A stretch of 64,000 bases of DNA, taken from assembly GCA_038326205.1 (NCBI GenBank), contig JBBQJV010000015.1, positions 3,035-67,034 on the forward strand. The letters are read 5' to 3'. The stretch is from UBA7672 sp038326205. Lineage in GTDB: Bacteria; Pseudomonadota; Alphaproteobacteria; Caulobacterales; Hyphomonadaceae. Under the pieces are notes generated by a model. The model was not told the DNA's origin, ran no database searches, and saw nothing but the letters and a program-made list of their open reading frames with translations. Made by a program: the position numbers and the translations under genes. This document shows positions 46,598 through 55,583 of the stretch, one piece after another. Numbering within the stretch: position 1 is the stretch's first letter; each line of letters begins with the position of its first letter.

Positions 46598-48004
46598 TCA
46601 TTCTGCCAGAATCCACGTGTCTTTGACCCCGCCGCCCTGAGACGAGTTCACCACCAGAGATCCCTTCTTCAGCGCGACGCGTGTGAGACCTCCTGGCGTC
46701 AGGCGGATGTCCTTGCCGACAAGGCAGTAGGGACGGAAATCAACATGGCGTTCCTCTATACCTGTGCCGCCAAGGGTCGGCGCCGTCGAAAGATCCAGCG
46801 TCGGCTGGGCGATGAACTCGCTGGGGTTCGCCTTGATCTTGGCGCGGAAGGCCTCGATCTCCTTCTTTGCCGCATGCGGCCCGATCAGCATGCCATATCC
46901 GCCCGAGCCATGGACCCGCTTGATGACTAGGTCTTTGAGATTCTCGAGCACATACTTGCAGTCGTCCGGCTGCGCGCAGCGCCAGGTCTGCACGTTCTCG
47001 AGGATCGGCTTTTCGCCGAGATAGAATTTGATCATGTCCGGCACGAAGACATAGATCGCCTTGTCGTCGGCGACGCCAGCGCCCGGGGCCGAACACAACG
47101 TCACGCCGCCTGAACGATAGACGTCGAAAATGCCCGGCACGCCGAGCAGCGAGTCCGACTTGAACGCCAGGGGATCGATGTAGGTGTCGTCGATCCGGCG
47201 ATAGATCACGTCCACGCGCTGCGGTCCCCGCGTCGTCCGCATCCAGCACAATCCGTTCTCGACAAAAAGATCCTGCGGCTCGACCAGCTCGATGCCCATG
47301 AGGTCGGCGAGGAAGGAATGTTCGTAGTAGGCCGAGTTCAGCGAACCGGGCGTCAGCAGCACCACGGTCGGATCATCATCACACTTGATCGGCGCGACTT
47401 CCTCAAGCGTCTTCTTCAGCATGCCCGGATAGCTGTCGACTGCCTCGACAATCCCCGCCTGGAACAGCTGCGGGAACATCCGCATCATGATCTCGCGGTT
47501 CTCGAGCATGTAGGAGACGCCTGATGGCGTGCGGCAATTGTCCTCCAGCACCTGGAAGCGATCGGCATCCGTTCGCACAATGTCGACGCCAACAATGTGG
47601 CTATAAACCCTACCCGGCGGATCGACGCCGACCATATCTGGCAGGAAGGCCTCGTTCTGATAGACGAGTTCCTCCGGGATGATCCCCGCCCGCATGATCT
47701 CGCCGCGATGATAGACGTCATACAGGAATGCGTTGAGCGCTCGGCTGCGCTGCTTGATGCCGCGCGACATCTTTCGCCATTCGTTTGCACCGAACACGCG
47801 CGGGATCAGGTCAAACGGGATCAGCCGTTCCGGATCGCCCCCCTCGCCATAAACAGCGAAAGTGATGCCGATCTTGCGGAAGATCGCCTCCGCTTCGCTC
47901 TGGCGAAGATTGAGCAGATCGACGCCACTCGCATTTATCCAGGCGGAGACCTTGTCGTAGGGCCCCCGGATCGAACGGTCGTCTGCGAACATTTCGTTAT
48001 ACAT
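46598..48004 (-). CDS. Circularly permuted ATP-grasp protein of the Anbu operon
   Basis: A 468-residue ATP-grasp ligase of the circularly permuted type 2 family. The signature regions IPRVFGANEWRKMSRGIKQRSRALNAFLYDVYH, QVLEDNCRTPSGVSYMLENREIM, DLVIKRVHGSGGYGMLIGP and VDFRPYCLVG are present. It probably forms an amide bond on an unknown peptide using ATP. First gene of the operon (48004 to 44048); divergent from the PAP2 gene across 200 bases, where the promoters should lie. Confidence 0.93.
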   Translation of the reverse strand: MYNEMFADDRSIRGPYDKVSAWINASGVDLLNLRQSEAEAIFRKIGITFAVYGEGGDPERLIPFDLIPRVFGANEWRKMSRGIKQRSRALNAFLYDVYHRGEIMRAGIIPEELVYQNEAFLPDMVGVDPPGRVYSHIVGVDIVRTDADRFQVLEDNCRTPSGVSYMLENREIMMRMFPQLFQAGIVEAVDSYPGMLKKTLEEVAPIKCDDDPTVVLLTPGSLNSAYYEHSFLADLMGIELVEPQDLFVENGLCWMRTTRGPQRVDVIYRRIDDTYIDPLAFKSDSLLGVPGIFDVYRSGGVTLCSAPGAGVADDKAIYVFVPDMIKFYLGEKPILENVQTWRCAQPDDCKYVLENLKDLVIKRVHGSGGYGMLIGPHAAKKEIEAFRAKIKANPSEFIAQPTLDLSTAPTLGGTGIEERHVDFRPYCLVGKDIRLTPGGLTRVALKKGSLVVNSSQGGGVKDTWILAE

Positions 48005-48204
48005 GCAGCCCCAGTCCTAGACGCAGAGGGGGGCGATGCGAAGACACGAACACCACGCTTTTCTGCGGCAGACGCCCCTGCCTAAACTTTGACCATGGAA
48101 AAGCCGTTGCGGAAGCCTCATCTCGAGCGATTTCGATGAATATTTGAGGCGCTTCGCCGATCCGGACCATATCTCACCCCGAGACCCGCACTCTGGAACA
48201 CAAG

Positions 48205-48927
48205 ATGACACGGCAAACACCAAAACAATTCTTCCAGAACATCCTCCGCCTCGCCCTCAGCGAGATCGGTGCAACGATAGCGCTGGGTGTTACCGCATTA
48301 GGCGTTCTCGCCTTTGCGCTCATCGCCGACGAGACGTTCGAGGGCGAGACCCGCGGCTTCGACGAATCGATTCTTCTCGCCCTGCGCGAGCCGGGCGACC
48401 CCTCGAACCCGATAGGGCCCGTCTGGCTTGAACACGCCCTCGCCGACGTCACTGCACTGGGCGGCTATGTCATCCTCAGCATGCTGGTTATCGGCGTCGC
48501 CATTTACCTGATCGCCGCCGGCAAGCGCGGCACAGCCCTACTGGTCGTTGGCGCGGTGAGCAGCGGCACCGTGCTCAGTGAAACGCTCAAGCTCGGCTTC
48601 GCACGCCCCCGCCCCGACCTTGTCGCCCACCTCGCCGAAGTGCAGAGCGCCAGTTTCCCGAGCGGACACGCCATGATCTCCGCGATTACCTATCTCACGC
48701 TCGGCGTCCTGCTGACGCGCGCGCACCAGCAACGCCGCACCAAGGTCATCATCATGACCTACGCAATCCTGCTCACGCTGATGATCGGCCTGAGCCGCAT
48801 CTATCTCGGCGTCCACTGGCCCACCGACGTTCTGGCCGGCTGGGCGCTGGGCGCTGCGTGGGCCAGCCTCTGGTGGCTGGGCGCATGGCAGCTTCAGCGC
48901 ATGGGAAAGGTCGAGCCGCCAAAATAA
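48205..48927 (+). CDS. PAP2-family membrane phosphatase
   Basis: A 240-residue membrane protein with five to six spans and the three PAP2 active-site motifs: KLGFARPRPD (phosphate-binding K-x6-RP), FPSGHAM (PSGH) and SRIYLGVHWPTDVLAG (SR-x5-H-x3-D). Such enzymes dephosphorylate phosphatidic acid, phosphatidylglycerol phosphate or undecaprenyl pyrophosphate. Divergent from the Anbu operon, and converges with the 48949 gene. Confidence 0.92.
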   Translation: MTRQTPKQFFQNILRLALSEIGATIALGVTALGVLAFALIADETFEGETRGFDESILLALREPGDPSNPIGPVWLEHALADVTALGGYVILSMLVIGVAIYLIAAGKRGTALLVVGAVSSGTVLSETLKLGFARPRPDLVAHLAEVQSASFPSGHAMISAITYLTLGVLLTRAHQQRRTKVIIMTYAILLTLMIGLSRIYLGVHWPTDVLAGWALGAAWASLWWLGAWQLQRMGKVEPPK

Positions 48928-48948
48928 CGTGCAGGCGATCCGCCCAGC

Positions 48949-50076
48949 CTACGGCTTGCCCTTCGAGGGTTTGGCCGGCGCTTTCTTCTTCGCCTCGGCT
49001 TCCGCCCGCGCCTCGAGCACGCGTGCGCCCTCGAGAATGCCTAGCAGCGCGTAATTGCCCTCATGGCAGGCATACTCGTACATCTTGCCGTTCAGGGCGG
49101 CGAACTCGTACTCCCCGCCCCATGGCGCATCCCACAGCGTCGGATCCTCGACCGTGAAGCCGTAATAGAGCCGATCGTCCGCCACCCGCTTGAAGCGTTC
49201 GGTGACCTTCAGGTCCTTCCACGATCCCATGAACTGCTGACTCTGCGGGATATGGGTGGTTTCCACGACCAGCGTGTCGCCATCCCACCAGCCGATCGCA
49301 TCCCCGAAATAGGGACGCACATCGTCAGCGCGATGCTTCGAATTCAGCCGCACGATACGCGCATCGTGCACCATCTCCGTCGCGATCACGACATGATCGG
49401 GCGACTGCACAATCTGATAACTGTTGTTGTAGAACCCGTTGGCGAACATGGGCGGTCCCGCATTGCGCCCGAACGAGACGATGCAGCGCTCCGTCGCCCG
49501 CGATTCCGGATTATCGAACGAGGCGCCGCGCGGCGTCGGGCTCGGCCCCAGCAGCTTGACGAAGGCTGGCGGTTCGGGCGCCGGCGCAGTCGTGGCGCCG
49601 GCCTTGCGCGGCGGCGCCGTTCCGGTCGGCGTCGTGATGATAGACGAGCGCGGCTGGCCGTTGACCCGCATCACATGGTTGCCGGGATCGATCCAGAAAC
49701 GGTTATAGCCGCCTGTGGCGCCGCCACCGGCCAGGTATTCGGGCTTGATGTCTTTCGGAATGACGTATTCGGCAGGGGCGTCGGCCGCGGTCGGCGCGTT
49801 GGCTTCCTCGATCTCGTCGACCATCTCCTGCTCAAGCTTGACAACCTCCTCCTCGCTATAGACCAAGCCGGTTGCCCCTGCCGGCCGGGTCATCTTTGTC
49901 AGCGTTGTGTTGGTCCAGAAGCCCTGCAGGTCCGGCTGGCCGATCTTGAGTTGCGGCGCGGTGTAGGGCGGATAGGGCTTGGTCGGATTGTATTTTTGCT
50001 CCGACGTCTGCGCCGCTGCTGACGCGCCGCCAAAGGCGATGACTGTTGCGAGTGTGAGAACCAGAGCGTAGCGCAA
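48949..50076 (-). CDS. Secreted protein of a widespread family of unknown function
   Basis: A secreted protein of about 375 aa. Signal peptide LRYALVLTLATVIAFGGASAAAQ, then a beta-rich domain beginning QPDLQGFWTNTTLTKMTRP, and the segments SFGRNAGPPMFANGFYNNSYQIVQ, IVRLNSKHRADDVRPYFGDAIG and WWDGDTLVVETTH, which recur in many environmental genomes (seen often in acidobacteria and sphingomonads, from memory). Tryptophan- and aromatic-rich, ending in a Lys/Ala tail. TTG 50076 is preferred (AGGAG six bases upstream); ATG 50094 is possible. I know no function for it. Confidence 0.8.
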   Translation of the reverse strand: MRYALVLTLATVIAFGGASAAAQTSEQKYNPTKPYPPYTAPQLKIGQPDLQGFWTNTTLTKMTRPAGATGLVYSEEEVVKLEQEMVDEIEEANAPTAADAPAEYVIPKDIKPEYLAGGGATGGYNRFWIDPGNHVMRVNGQPRSSIITTPTGTAPPRKAGATTAPAPEPPAFVKLLGPSPTPRGASFDNPESRATERCIVSFGRNAGPPMFANGFYNNSYQIVQSPDHVVIATEMVHDARIVRLNSKHRADDVRPYFGDAIGWWDGDTLVVETTHIPQSQQFMGSWKDLKVTERFKRVADDRLYYGFTVEDPTLWDAPWGGEYEFAALNGKMYEYACHEGNYALLGILEGARVLEARAEAEAKKKAPAKPSKGKP

Positions 50077-50274
50077 GTGAATCTCCTGCTGCATGAAACG
50101 CGTCTTACTTCCTTAAGCCTACGATCATGAAAGCCGTGAGGCAACGCGAAGACGTTGCCCTTGGGACATCGATCGTCATCACAATCTTTGGCGCGGGCTC
50201 GCGATCGTCTCCGCTCGTCCACTCGTCCTGACCCAGGCCTTGTGCCCTACCCCGCCCATGGCTAGCTCTCGCCC

Positions 50275-51414
50275 ATGACCCAGCTGGAAGCCGATCTGAA
50301 GGACCGCGCCCGTGCGCTCGGCTTCGACGCCGCCTGCATCACGCGTGCCGACGCCGCGTGGGATGCCGGCGATCGCCTCGCCGATTTCGTCGCCCAGGGC
50401 TTTCACGGCGAAATGGGCTGGATGGCGGAAACGCTGCAGCGCCGCCAGCATCCCACCCACATGTGGCCCGATGCAAAGTCCGCACTTGTTGTTGGGCTCA
50501 ACTACGGTCCGGCCACCGACCCGCTCGCACCCCTCACCCGGCCCGAGCACGCGACCATCTCGGTCTACGCCCAGAATGTCGACTATCACGACCTGATGAA
50601 GCGCCGCCTGAAACAGCTCGCTTCCACGTTCGCGGCTGACACCGGCAATGACGTCAAGATTTTCGTCGACACGGCGCCGCTGATGGAAAAGCCGCTTGCC
50701 CATCGCGCTGGTCTCGGCTGGCAGGGCAAGCACACCAACCTCGTCAGTCGCGAACACGGCTCCTGGCTTTTCCTCGGCGTGATGCTCACCACGGCCGACC
50801 TCACCCCCGACGCTCCTGCAACTGACTCGTGTGGCACCTGCACCGCCTGCCTCGACATTTGCCCGACGAAGGCTTTTCCCGCCCCCTACCAGCTCGATGC
50901 CCGGCGCTGCATTTCCTATCTCACCATCGAAACGAAGGGCCCGATCCCGCGCGAATTCCGCCAGGCTATCGGCAACCGCATCTATGGCTGCGACGACTGC
51001 CTCGCCGTCTGCCCATGGAACAAGTTCGCCCAGACCGCGCGGGAATCTGCCTTTCATCCGCGTGCGGAGCTAACCGTCGCGCTTCTGGCCGATCTGGCCT
51101 GCCTTGATGACGCAGGCTTCCGCGAGGTCTTCGCCGGATCGCCCATCAAACGCATCGGACGGGACCGTTTTGTTCGAAACGTAATGATTGCGATTGGAAA
51201 TTCGGGGTCGCAGCCTCTTGCGGACTTGTGTATCCAGAAGCTTGATGACGCCTCGCCGCTGGTTCGCGGCGCATCCGTCTGGGCGTTGGGGTCACTTGCT
51301 CCCGACCTGTTCGAGTTGAATGCCAAGCTGCGCAGGACCGGTGAACCCGATCCCGCAGTGTGTGAGGAGTGGGATGCTGGACCAGAAGCCCGAAGACGCG
51401 AACGGGCCGGATGA
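50275..51414 (+). CDS. queG: Epoxyqueuosine reductase
   Basis: Cobalamin- and Fe-S-dependent enzyme that completes queuosine synthesis on tRNA by reducing epoxyqueuosine. The N-terminal cobalamin-binding region is followed by the two 4Fe-4S motifs CGTCTACLDICPTKAF and CDDCLAVCPWNKF, and a C-terminal HEAT-like region (IGNSGSQPLADLCIQKLDDASPLVRGASVWALGSL). 379 aa. The mtgA gene starts inside its 3' end (41-base overlap), which suggests coupled expression. Confidence 0.96.
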   Translation: MTQLEADLKDRARALGFDAACITRADAAWDAGDRLADFVAQGFHGEMGWMAETLQRRQHPTHMWPDAKSALVVGLNYGPATDPLAPLTRPEHATISVYAQNVDYHDLMKRRLKQLASTFAADTGNDVKIFVDTAPLMEKPLAHRAGLGWQGKHTNLVSREHGSWLFLGVMLTTADLTPDAPATDSCGTCTACLDICPTKAFPAPYQLDARRCISYLTIETKGPIPREFRQAIGNRIYGCDDCLAVCPWNKFAQTARESAFHPRAELTVALLADLACLDDAGFREVFAGSPIKRIGRDRFVRNVMIAIGNSGSQPLADLCIQKLDDASPLVRGASVWALGSLAPDLFELNAKLRRTGEPDPAVCEEWDAGPEARRRERAG

Positions 51415-52225
51415 GGCCAGACGCGATGAGGCGGGGGAAGGCTCTTCTTCCGACTCTTCCGGCGGCGGCTTTATTGGCCGCTGGCGCGCCGGCGTAACGC
51501 CGCAAGGCGCGTCCTACGAAAATGAAAAGCCGCTGTGGCGTCGTATCCTTGTCGGCTTCCTGCTCTGGACTTCGATCCTCGGCGTCGGCTTCGTCTCGCT
51601 GACCTTGCTTGCCGTCTTCGCGATAGGCTGGACCGGTCCGCCTCCCACTTTCAACATGGCCGGCACCGCCATGAAGGGCGTCGAGGTCCACTCAAAATGG
51701 GTCGACCTGAAGGATATCTCTCCCCACCTCGTGCGCGCGGTCATTGCGTCGGAGGACCAGAATTTCTGCGCGCATGAAGGCTTCGACCTGAAGGAAATCC
51801 AGAAGGCGATGCAGGACGCCGAAAACGGCGGCGACCTGCGCGGCGCCTCCACCATCTCGCAGCAGACCGCCAAGAACGTCTTCCTCTGGAATGGCGGCGG
51901 CTGGTTCCGTAAAGGGTTCGAAGCCTACTTCACCGTGCTGTCGGAAAAAATGTGGACCAAGCCACGCATCATGGAGATGTATCTCAACGTCGCCGAATGG
52001 GGCGATGGCATCTACGGCGCTGAACAGGCTGCACAGGATCGCTTCGGCGTCTCGGCAAAAAACCTGACGCCTAGCCAAGCCGCAGCCCTCGCCGCTGTCT
52101 TACCCAGCCCCAACAAGTGGAAGGTCAATGGCCCTTACGCCTCGGGCCGCCGGAACAACCGCATTCAGTCACTGATGGCGATGGTGAAACGCGACGGTCT
52201 CGATAAATGTGTGGTCGGGCCGTAG
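51374..52225 (+). CDS. mtgA: Monofunctional peptidoglycan glycosyltransferase
   Basis: Penicillin-insensitive GT51 transglycosylase (283 aa) polymerising lipid II into glycan strands. A cytoplasmic acidic N-terminus and one membrane span (about 55-85) precede the catalytic domain with ASEDQNFCAHEGFD (catalytic Glu), RGASTISQQTAKNVFLW, and the second motif KPRIMEMYLNVAEWGDGIYG. ATG 51374 has GAGGAG four bases upstream and overlaps queG by 41 bases. Followed closely by the 52236 gene. Confidence 0.95.
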   Translation: MLDQKPEDANGPDEARRDEAGEGSSSDSSGGGFIGRWRAGVTPQGASYENEKPLWRRILVGFLLWTSILGVGFVSLTLLAVFAIGWTGPPPTFNMAGTAMKGVEVHSKWVDLKDISPHLVRAVIASEDQNFCAHEGFDLKEIQKAMQDAENGGDLRGASTISQQTAKNVFLWNGGGWFRKGFEAYFTVLSEKMWTKPRIMEMYLNVAEWGDGIYGAEQAAQDRFGVSAKNLTPSQAAALAAVLPSPNKWKVNGPYASGRRNNRIQSLMAMVKRDGLDKCVVGP

Positions 52226-52235
52226 AGGGATTCAG

Positions 52236-53081
52236 ATGAAGCGCCTCCTCGCTATGGTTGTGGCCCTTGCCGTCGCAGCCTGCACCAACCTACCCGCGCC
52301 GCCCGTCGCCGATCCCAACACGATCGAGGTGATGATCCTCGGCACGTTCCACATGGACAATCCCGGCGCCGACCTCAACAACGCCAAGGTCGATCCTGTG
52401 ACGACGCCGGAGAAGCAGGCAGAACTGCAGCAGGTCGCCGACGCGCTCGCACGCTTCAAGCCGACAGCCATCGCCGTCGAACGTATCGCGGCCGATCCCG
52501 CAACCATGCTCGACCATCGCTACCCAGAGTTCAAACCCGCCGATCTCCTGACCAAAGGCGATGAACGCATCCAGATCGGCTATCGCCTCGCCGCCCAGCT
52601 CAAGCTCGACCGCGTCTACGGCATCGACGAGCAGGACCATGAAGGCGAGACTTCATATTTCCCGTACGAGCTGGTCGATGCATGGGCGACCGCGCACGGC
52701 CGGGCCGATGACCTGCAGGCCATGGGCGCCGTGGTCCAGAACGAGCTTGCCGAATTCGAAGGCCGCCAAAAAGTGGATTCCATCGGCCGCCTGCTTTCGG
52801 ACTTTAACAAGCCTGACAGCTTCATGAGCGAAGGTGGCAACGCCTTCTACATGGAGGCGATGAAATTCGGCGCCGGCGCCGAGCAACCCGGGGCGATCCT
52901 CAACGGTCGCTGGTATACCCGCAATGCGGTGATCTTCTCGAAGCTTCTGCAGGTCGCAAGACCCGGGGACCGCATCATCGTCATCTATGGCGGGGGCCAC
53001 AGCTACTGGCTGCGCAACCTCGTGAAGCAGATGCCCCGCTACAAACTTGTCGAAGCGACGGACTACCTGCCGGCAAACTGA
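52236..53081 (+). CDS. DUF5694/TraB-like lipoprotein
   Basis: A 281-residue lipoprotein (signal MKRLLAMVVALAVAAC, Cys at 16) resembling DUF5694, a group distantly related to the TraB/GumN fold: VMILGTFHMDNPGADLNN at the start of the mature domain, RFKPTAIAVERI with conserved Glu-Arg, and GDRIIVIYGGGHSYWLRNLVKQMP near the end. TraB-like folds are suspected metalloproteases. ATG 52236 has GAGGGA five bases upstream. Ten bases after mtgA, so co-transcribed with queG-mtgA. Confidence 0.82.
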   Translation: MKRLLAMVVALAVAACTNLPAPPVADPNTIEVMILGTFHMDNPGADLNNAKVDPVTTPEKQAELQQVADALARFKPTAIAVERIAADPATMLDHRYPEFKPADLLTKGDERIQIGYRLAAQLKLDRVYGIDEQDHEGETSYFPYELVDAWATAHGRADDLQAMGAVVQNELAEFEGRQKVDSIGRLLSDFNKPDSFMSEGGNAFYMEAMKFGAGAEQPGAILNGRWYTRNAVIFSKLLQVARPGDRIIVIYGGGHSYWLRNLVKQMPRYKLVEATDYLPAN

Positions 53082-53656
53082 GCGAAACACCGCCGCGTTA
53101 CGCCACCTTTAGTTGGAAGGCGCTGTGCAGATTCGGCGGAAGCCAAAAAATCTTCCGCGGTGATCTCAATCACTTGCGCGAAAAAACTGCAGGACGCCTC
53201 CACTGCGAAAACAAATACCTGCAGATCGCCGTCCGGCTAACTCCACGCCGCGCCTACATTTGCCCCATGACACCGGCACGAACCGCATCATGCGGAGCGA
53301 GTAACCCGCCGCCTCTGCAGCTCTGGCTGCACGTGGTGGTGATGCTGTTCGCTGAGCTGGTGTCCCACGCCGTCTCATCTCTCCAGATGGTTCCGCGTCC
53401 GCTGCATGCGTGATTGGCGCACGATAGCGCCGCACGACGATCTGCCCCGAAAGACGACCGGCAGTTGCGAAACTGGAACCACGCTCTTTCCTCCATCAGT
53501 GCGAAGCCCTGGCGGGGTGAGACTTGATCCGCACAGCGGACGAATTGGTCCACTGGACCAAGTCGAAAGACGAAGGCCGCAGCGACAGCGGAGGCAGGAT
53601 CGCCGCGCCTCCGCGGCGAGATGGAGGGGGCAGCAACGGCCCTCCCTTCATCATCC

Positions 53657-53798
53657 CTGTCATTCCGGGCGAAGGCGCACAGCGCCGCAGACCCGGAAAC
53701 CCGGAAACCCGGAAACCCGGAAACCCGGAAACCCGGGGCGACGCACACCGCCATCACCACGTTCAGCTTCTGGCTTCCCGCTTTCGCGGGAATGACAG
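53657..53798. repeat. MITE/REP-like element with 8-bp tandem repeat in a gene-poor gap
   Basis: The region 53082-53893 (812 bases) has no gene I can support. Inside it, CTGTCATTCC at 53657-53666 and its complement GGAATGACAG at 53789-53798 bound a 142-bp element. Its interior has a tandem array of five copies of an 8-bp CCCGGAAA-type unit (53692-53731, then a partial copy), and a CCCGC/GCGGG hairpin near its right end. The sequence style (TTCCCGGGCGA...TTCGCGGGAATGACA) is shared with intergenic repeats of many alphaproteobacteria. The remaining flanks hold short open frames with no homology I recognise. Confidence 0.65.
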
Positions 53799-53893
53799 CG
53801 TTGGCGTGCGTATGAATCTGGCCTGATCTAACTCAGGCCCACCCGCGCCCCACGCCAACCCCGGCCCACCGCCGCAGGGAACGCGCTCTCACA

Positions 53894-54595
53894 TCAATTC
53901 CCGACAATCCGTGTGCGCGGAGCTTCAACGGCGTCGAGCCCCGCTGGATCGTCCATACCCTGCCGCCGCATCGCCTCGCGGACATCGCCGCGCAGCAGGA
54001 GCACGTTGACATCCTTGGGCGCCAGCTTTTGCGCCGCCACGACATCCTGCCACGCTGCGTCCAGCTGGTTCTGTTTCATCAGCGCATAGCCGCGCAGCCG
54101 ATACGCCTCGGCATCCGCCGCAGACAGCACGATCGCGCTGTCGAGATCGCTGGCGGCTTCCTTCCAATGCTTCAACTGAACATGCGCCCGCGAGCGATCC
54201 TTGAAGAGTTCGCCATCGCTCGGCCGCAGCTTCATCGCATTGGTCAGCGTCACGATCGCTTCTTCCGGCATGCCAGCCATCAGCCACGCATTGCCCGACT
54301 GCGCGAGATAGACCCCGCGCTCGTCGATGCCGCCCGCATCCGGCGCATTGGCGAGTTCCTCCAGCCGGCTGGCGCCCTCGGCCTCCTGACCAAGCGCAAT
54401 CAGCGCCAGCGCCGTACATTGCCGCGCGGCCGGCCGGTTGCCTTTCGACAGCCAGGTCAGCCCATCCTGATAGGCAACCTCCGCATCGCGATCGATCTGT
54501 TCGACGCACTGCTCCAACTTCTCCTTCTCCGTCTGCGCGAACGCAGCGGGCGAGGCAGCCAGAAGCACACAGGCAACCGCAAGACAACGCATCAC
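53894..54595 (-). CDS. Secreted tetratricopeptide-repeat protein
   Basis: A 233-residue protein with a signal peptide (cleavage near AFAQ, residue 21) and about four TPR units, for example SGNAWLMAGMPEEAIVTLTNAMKLRPSD, AHVQLKHWKEAASDLDSAIVLSAADAEAYRLRG and YALMKQNQLDAAWQDVVAAQKL. Predicted periplasmic protein-binding scaffold. Divergent from the 54665 oxidoreductase across 69 bases, so the two promoters overlap. Confidence 0.85.
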   Translation of the reverse strand: MMRCLAVACVLLAASPAAFAQTEKEKLEQCVEQIDRDAEVAYQDGLTWLSKGNRPAARQCTALALIALGQEAEGASRLEELANAPDAGGIDERGVYLAQSGNAWLMAGMPEEAIVTLTNAMKLRPSDGELFKDRSRAHVQLKHWKEAASDLDSAIVLSAADAEAYRLRGYALMKQNQLDAAWQDVVAAQKLAPKDVNVLLLRGDVREAMRRQGMDDPAGLDAVEAPRTRIVGN

Positions 54596-54664
54596 AGGTT
54601 CATTCCGACGCTGGCCCCGGAGACGCAGGGGCCCTATGGCCTACACCAGAGACAAGGCAACACC

Positions 54665-55504
54665 ATGGCCGGGCTGCAGTTCTTCGCCTTCGGATTCGGG
54701 TTCGTCGCAGCAGAAACAGCGCGTCTGTTGTCGGCCGAGGGCGCCATCTGTTCCGGCACAGTGCGCAGCGCTGCCTCCGCCGAACCGATCCGCCGCGAGG
54801 GCTGGACCGCGCATCTCTGGCCCGGCGAGACCGTCACCCCAACTCCCGGCGCTGCCTGGCTGATCTCGGTTCCACCCGATGCCGAAGGCTGCCCCGTCTT
54901 CCGCGACTTTGCAGCCCTCGCCCGGACCGCCTCATGGATCGGCTATCTCTCCACCACCGGCGTCTATGGCGACCTCGCCGGCGGATGGGCGTTCGAGGAA
55001 ACGCCGCTCAATCCGCAAAGCCGCGAGGCGACCAACCGCGCCACCGCCGAAACGCAATGGCGCTCCCTCGGCGCCCGCCTCTTCCGCCTCCCCGGCATCT
55101 ACGGCCCCGGCCGCTCAGCCATCGAGCGTGTCCGCGAGCCCGGCGCGCGCCGCATCGTGAAACCCGGACAGGTTTTTTCCCGCGCCCACGTCGCCGACAT
55201 CGCCGAAGCCCTGCGCCTCGCGATCCACACTCCGGAAGCCACCGGCGCCTTCAACATCTGCGACGACGAATCCGCCCCCGCCGACGAAGTCCTCACCTAC
55301 GCCGCCGAACTCCTCAGCGTCGCCCCACCGCCCGCAGTCGCCTTCGAAGACGCCAATCTCTCTCCCATGGCGCAACGCTTCTACGCCGAGTGCAAGCGCG
55401 TCTCGAACGCCCGCGCGAAGGCGATGCTCGGATGGCGGCCAGAGTTTCCGACATACCGGGAAGGATTGCGGAACTGCCTCGCAGAGATCAAAGTCGCAAG
55501 ATGA
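54665..55504 (+). CDS. Atypical SDR / NAD(P)-dependent epimerase-like protein
   Basis: A 279-residue member of the extended SDR superfamily, YeeZ-like. The opening FAFGFGFVAAETARLL is a divergent dinucleotide loop. STTGVYGDLAGGWAFEE, the RATAETQW segment (in place of Y-x-x-x-K), LPGIYGPGRSAIERV and HVADIAEALRLAI are family-like. The usual Tyr-Lys catalytic pair is not evident, so the activity is uncertain. ATG 54665. Followed by a small secreted protein at 55584. Confidence 0.85.
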   Translation: MAGLQFFAFGFGFVAAETARLLSAEGAICSGTVRSAASAEPIRREGWTAHLWPGETVTPTPGAAWLISVPPDAEGCPVFRDFAALARTASWIGYLSTTGVYGDLAGGWAFEETPLNPQSREATNRATAETQWRSLGARLFRLPGIYGPGRSAIERVREPGARRIVKPGQVFSRAHVADIAEALRLAIHTPEATGAFNICDDESAPADEVLTYAAELLSVAPPPAVAFEDANLSPMAQRFYAECKRVSNARAKAMLGWRPEFPTYREGLRNCLAEIKVAR

Positions 55505-55583
55505 GTTGCCGCCTGCCCAGGTGATCCCGTCGAGGGATATGGGCGCATCTGGCATGGGCCGGAGAAATCGAAGGCATGATCCG

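Noticed and set aside
53692..53737. Short tandem units considered as a CRISPR array
   Set aside because: The unit is only 8 bp with no spacers and no cas genes nearby.
53254..53760. 168-codon open frame in the gap before the TPR gene
   Set aside because: It is built partly from the 8-bp tandem repeat (GFRVSGFPGFRVSG) and REP-like sequence, so it is repeat-derived.
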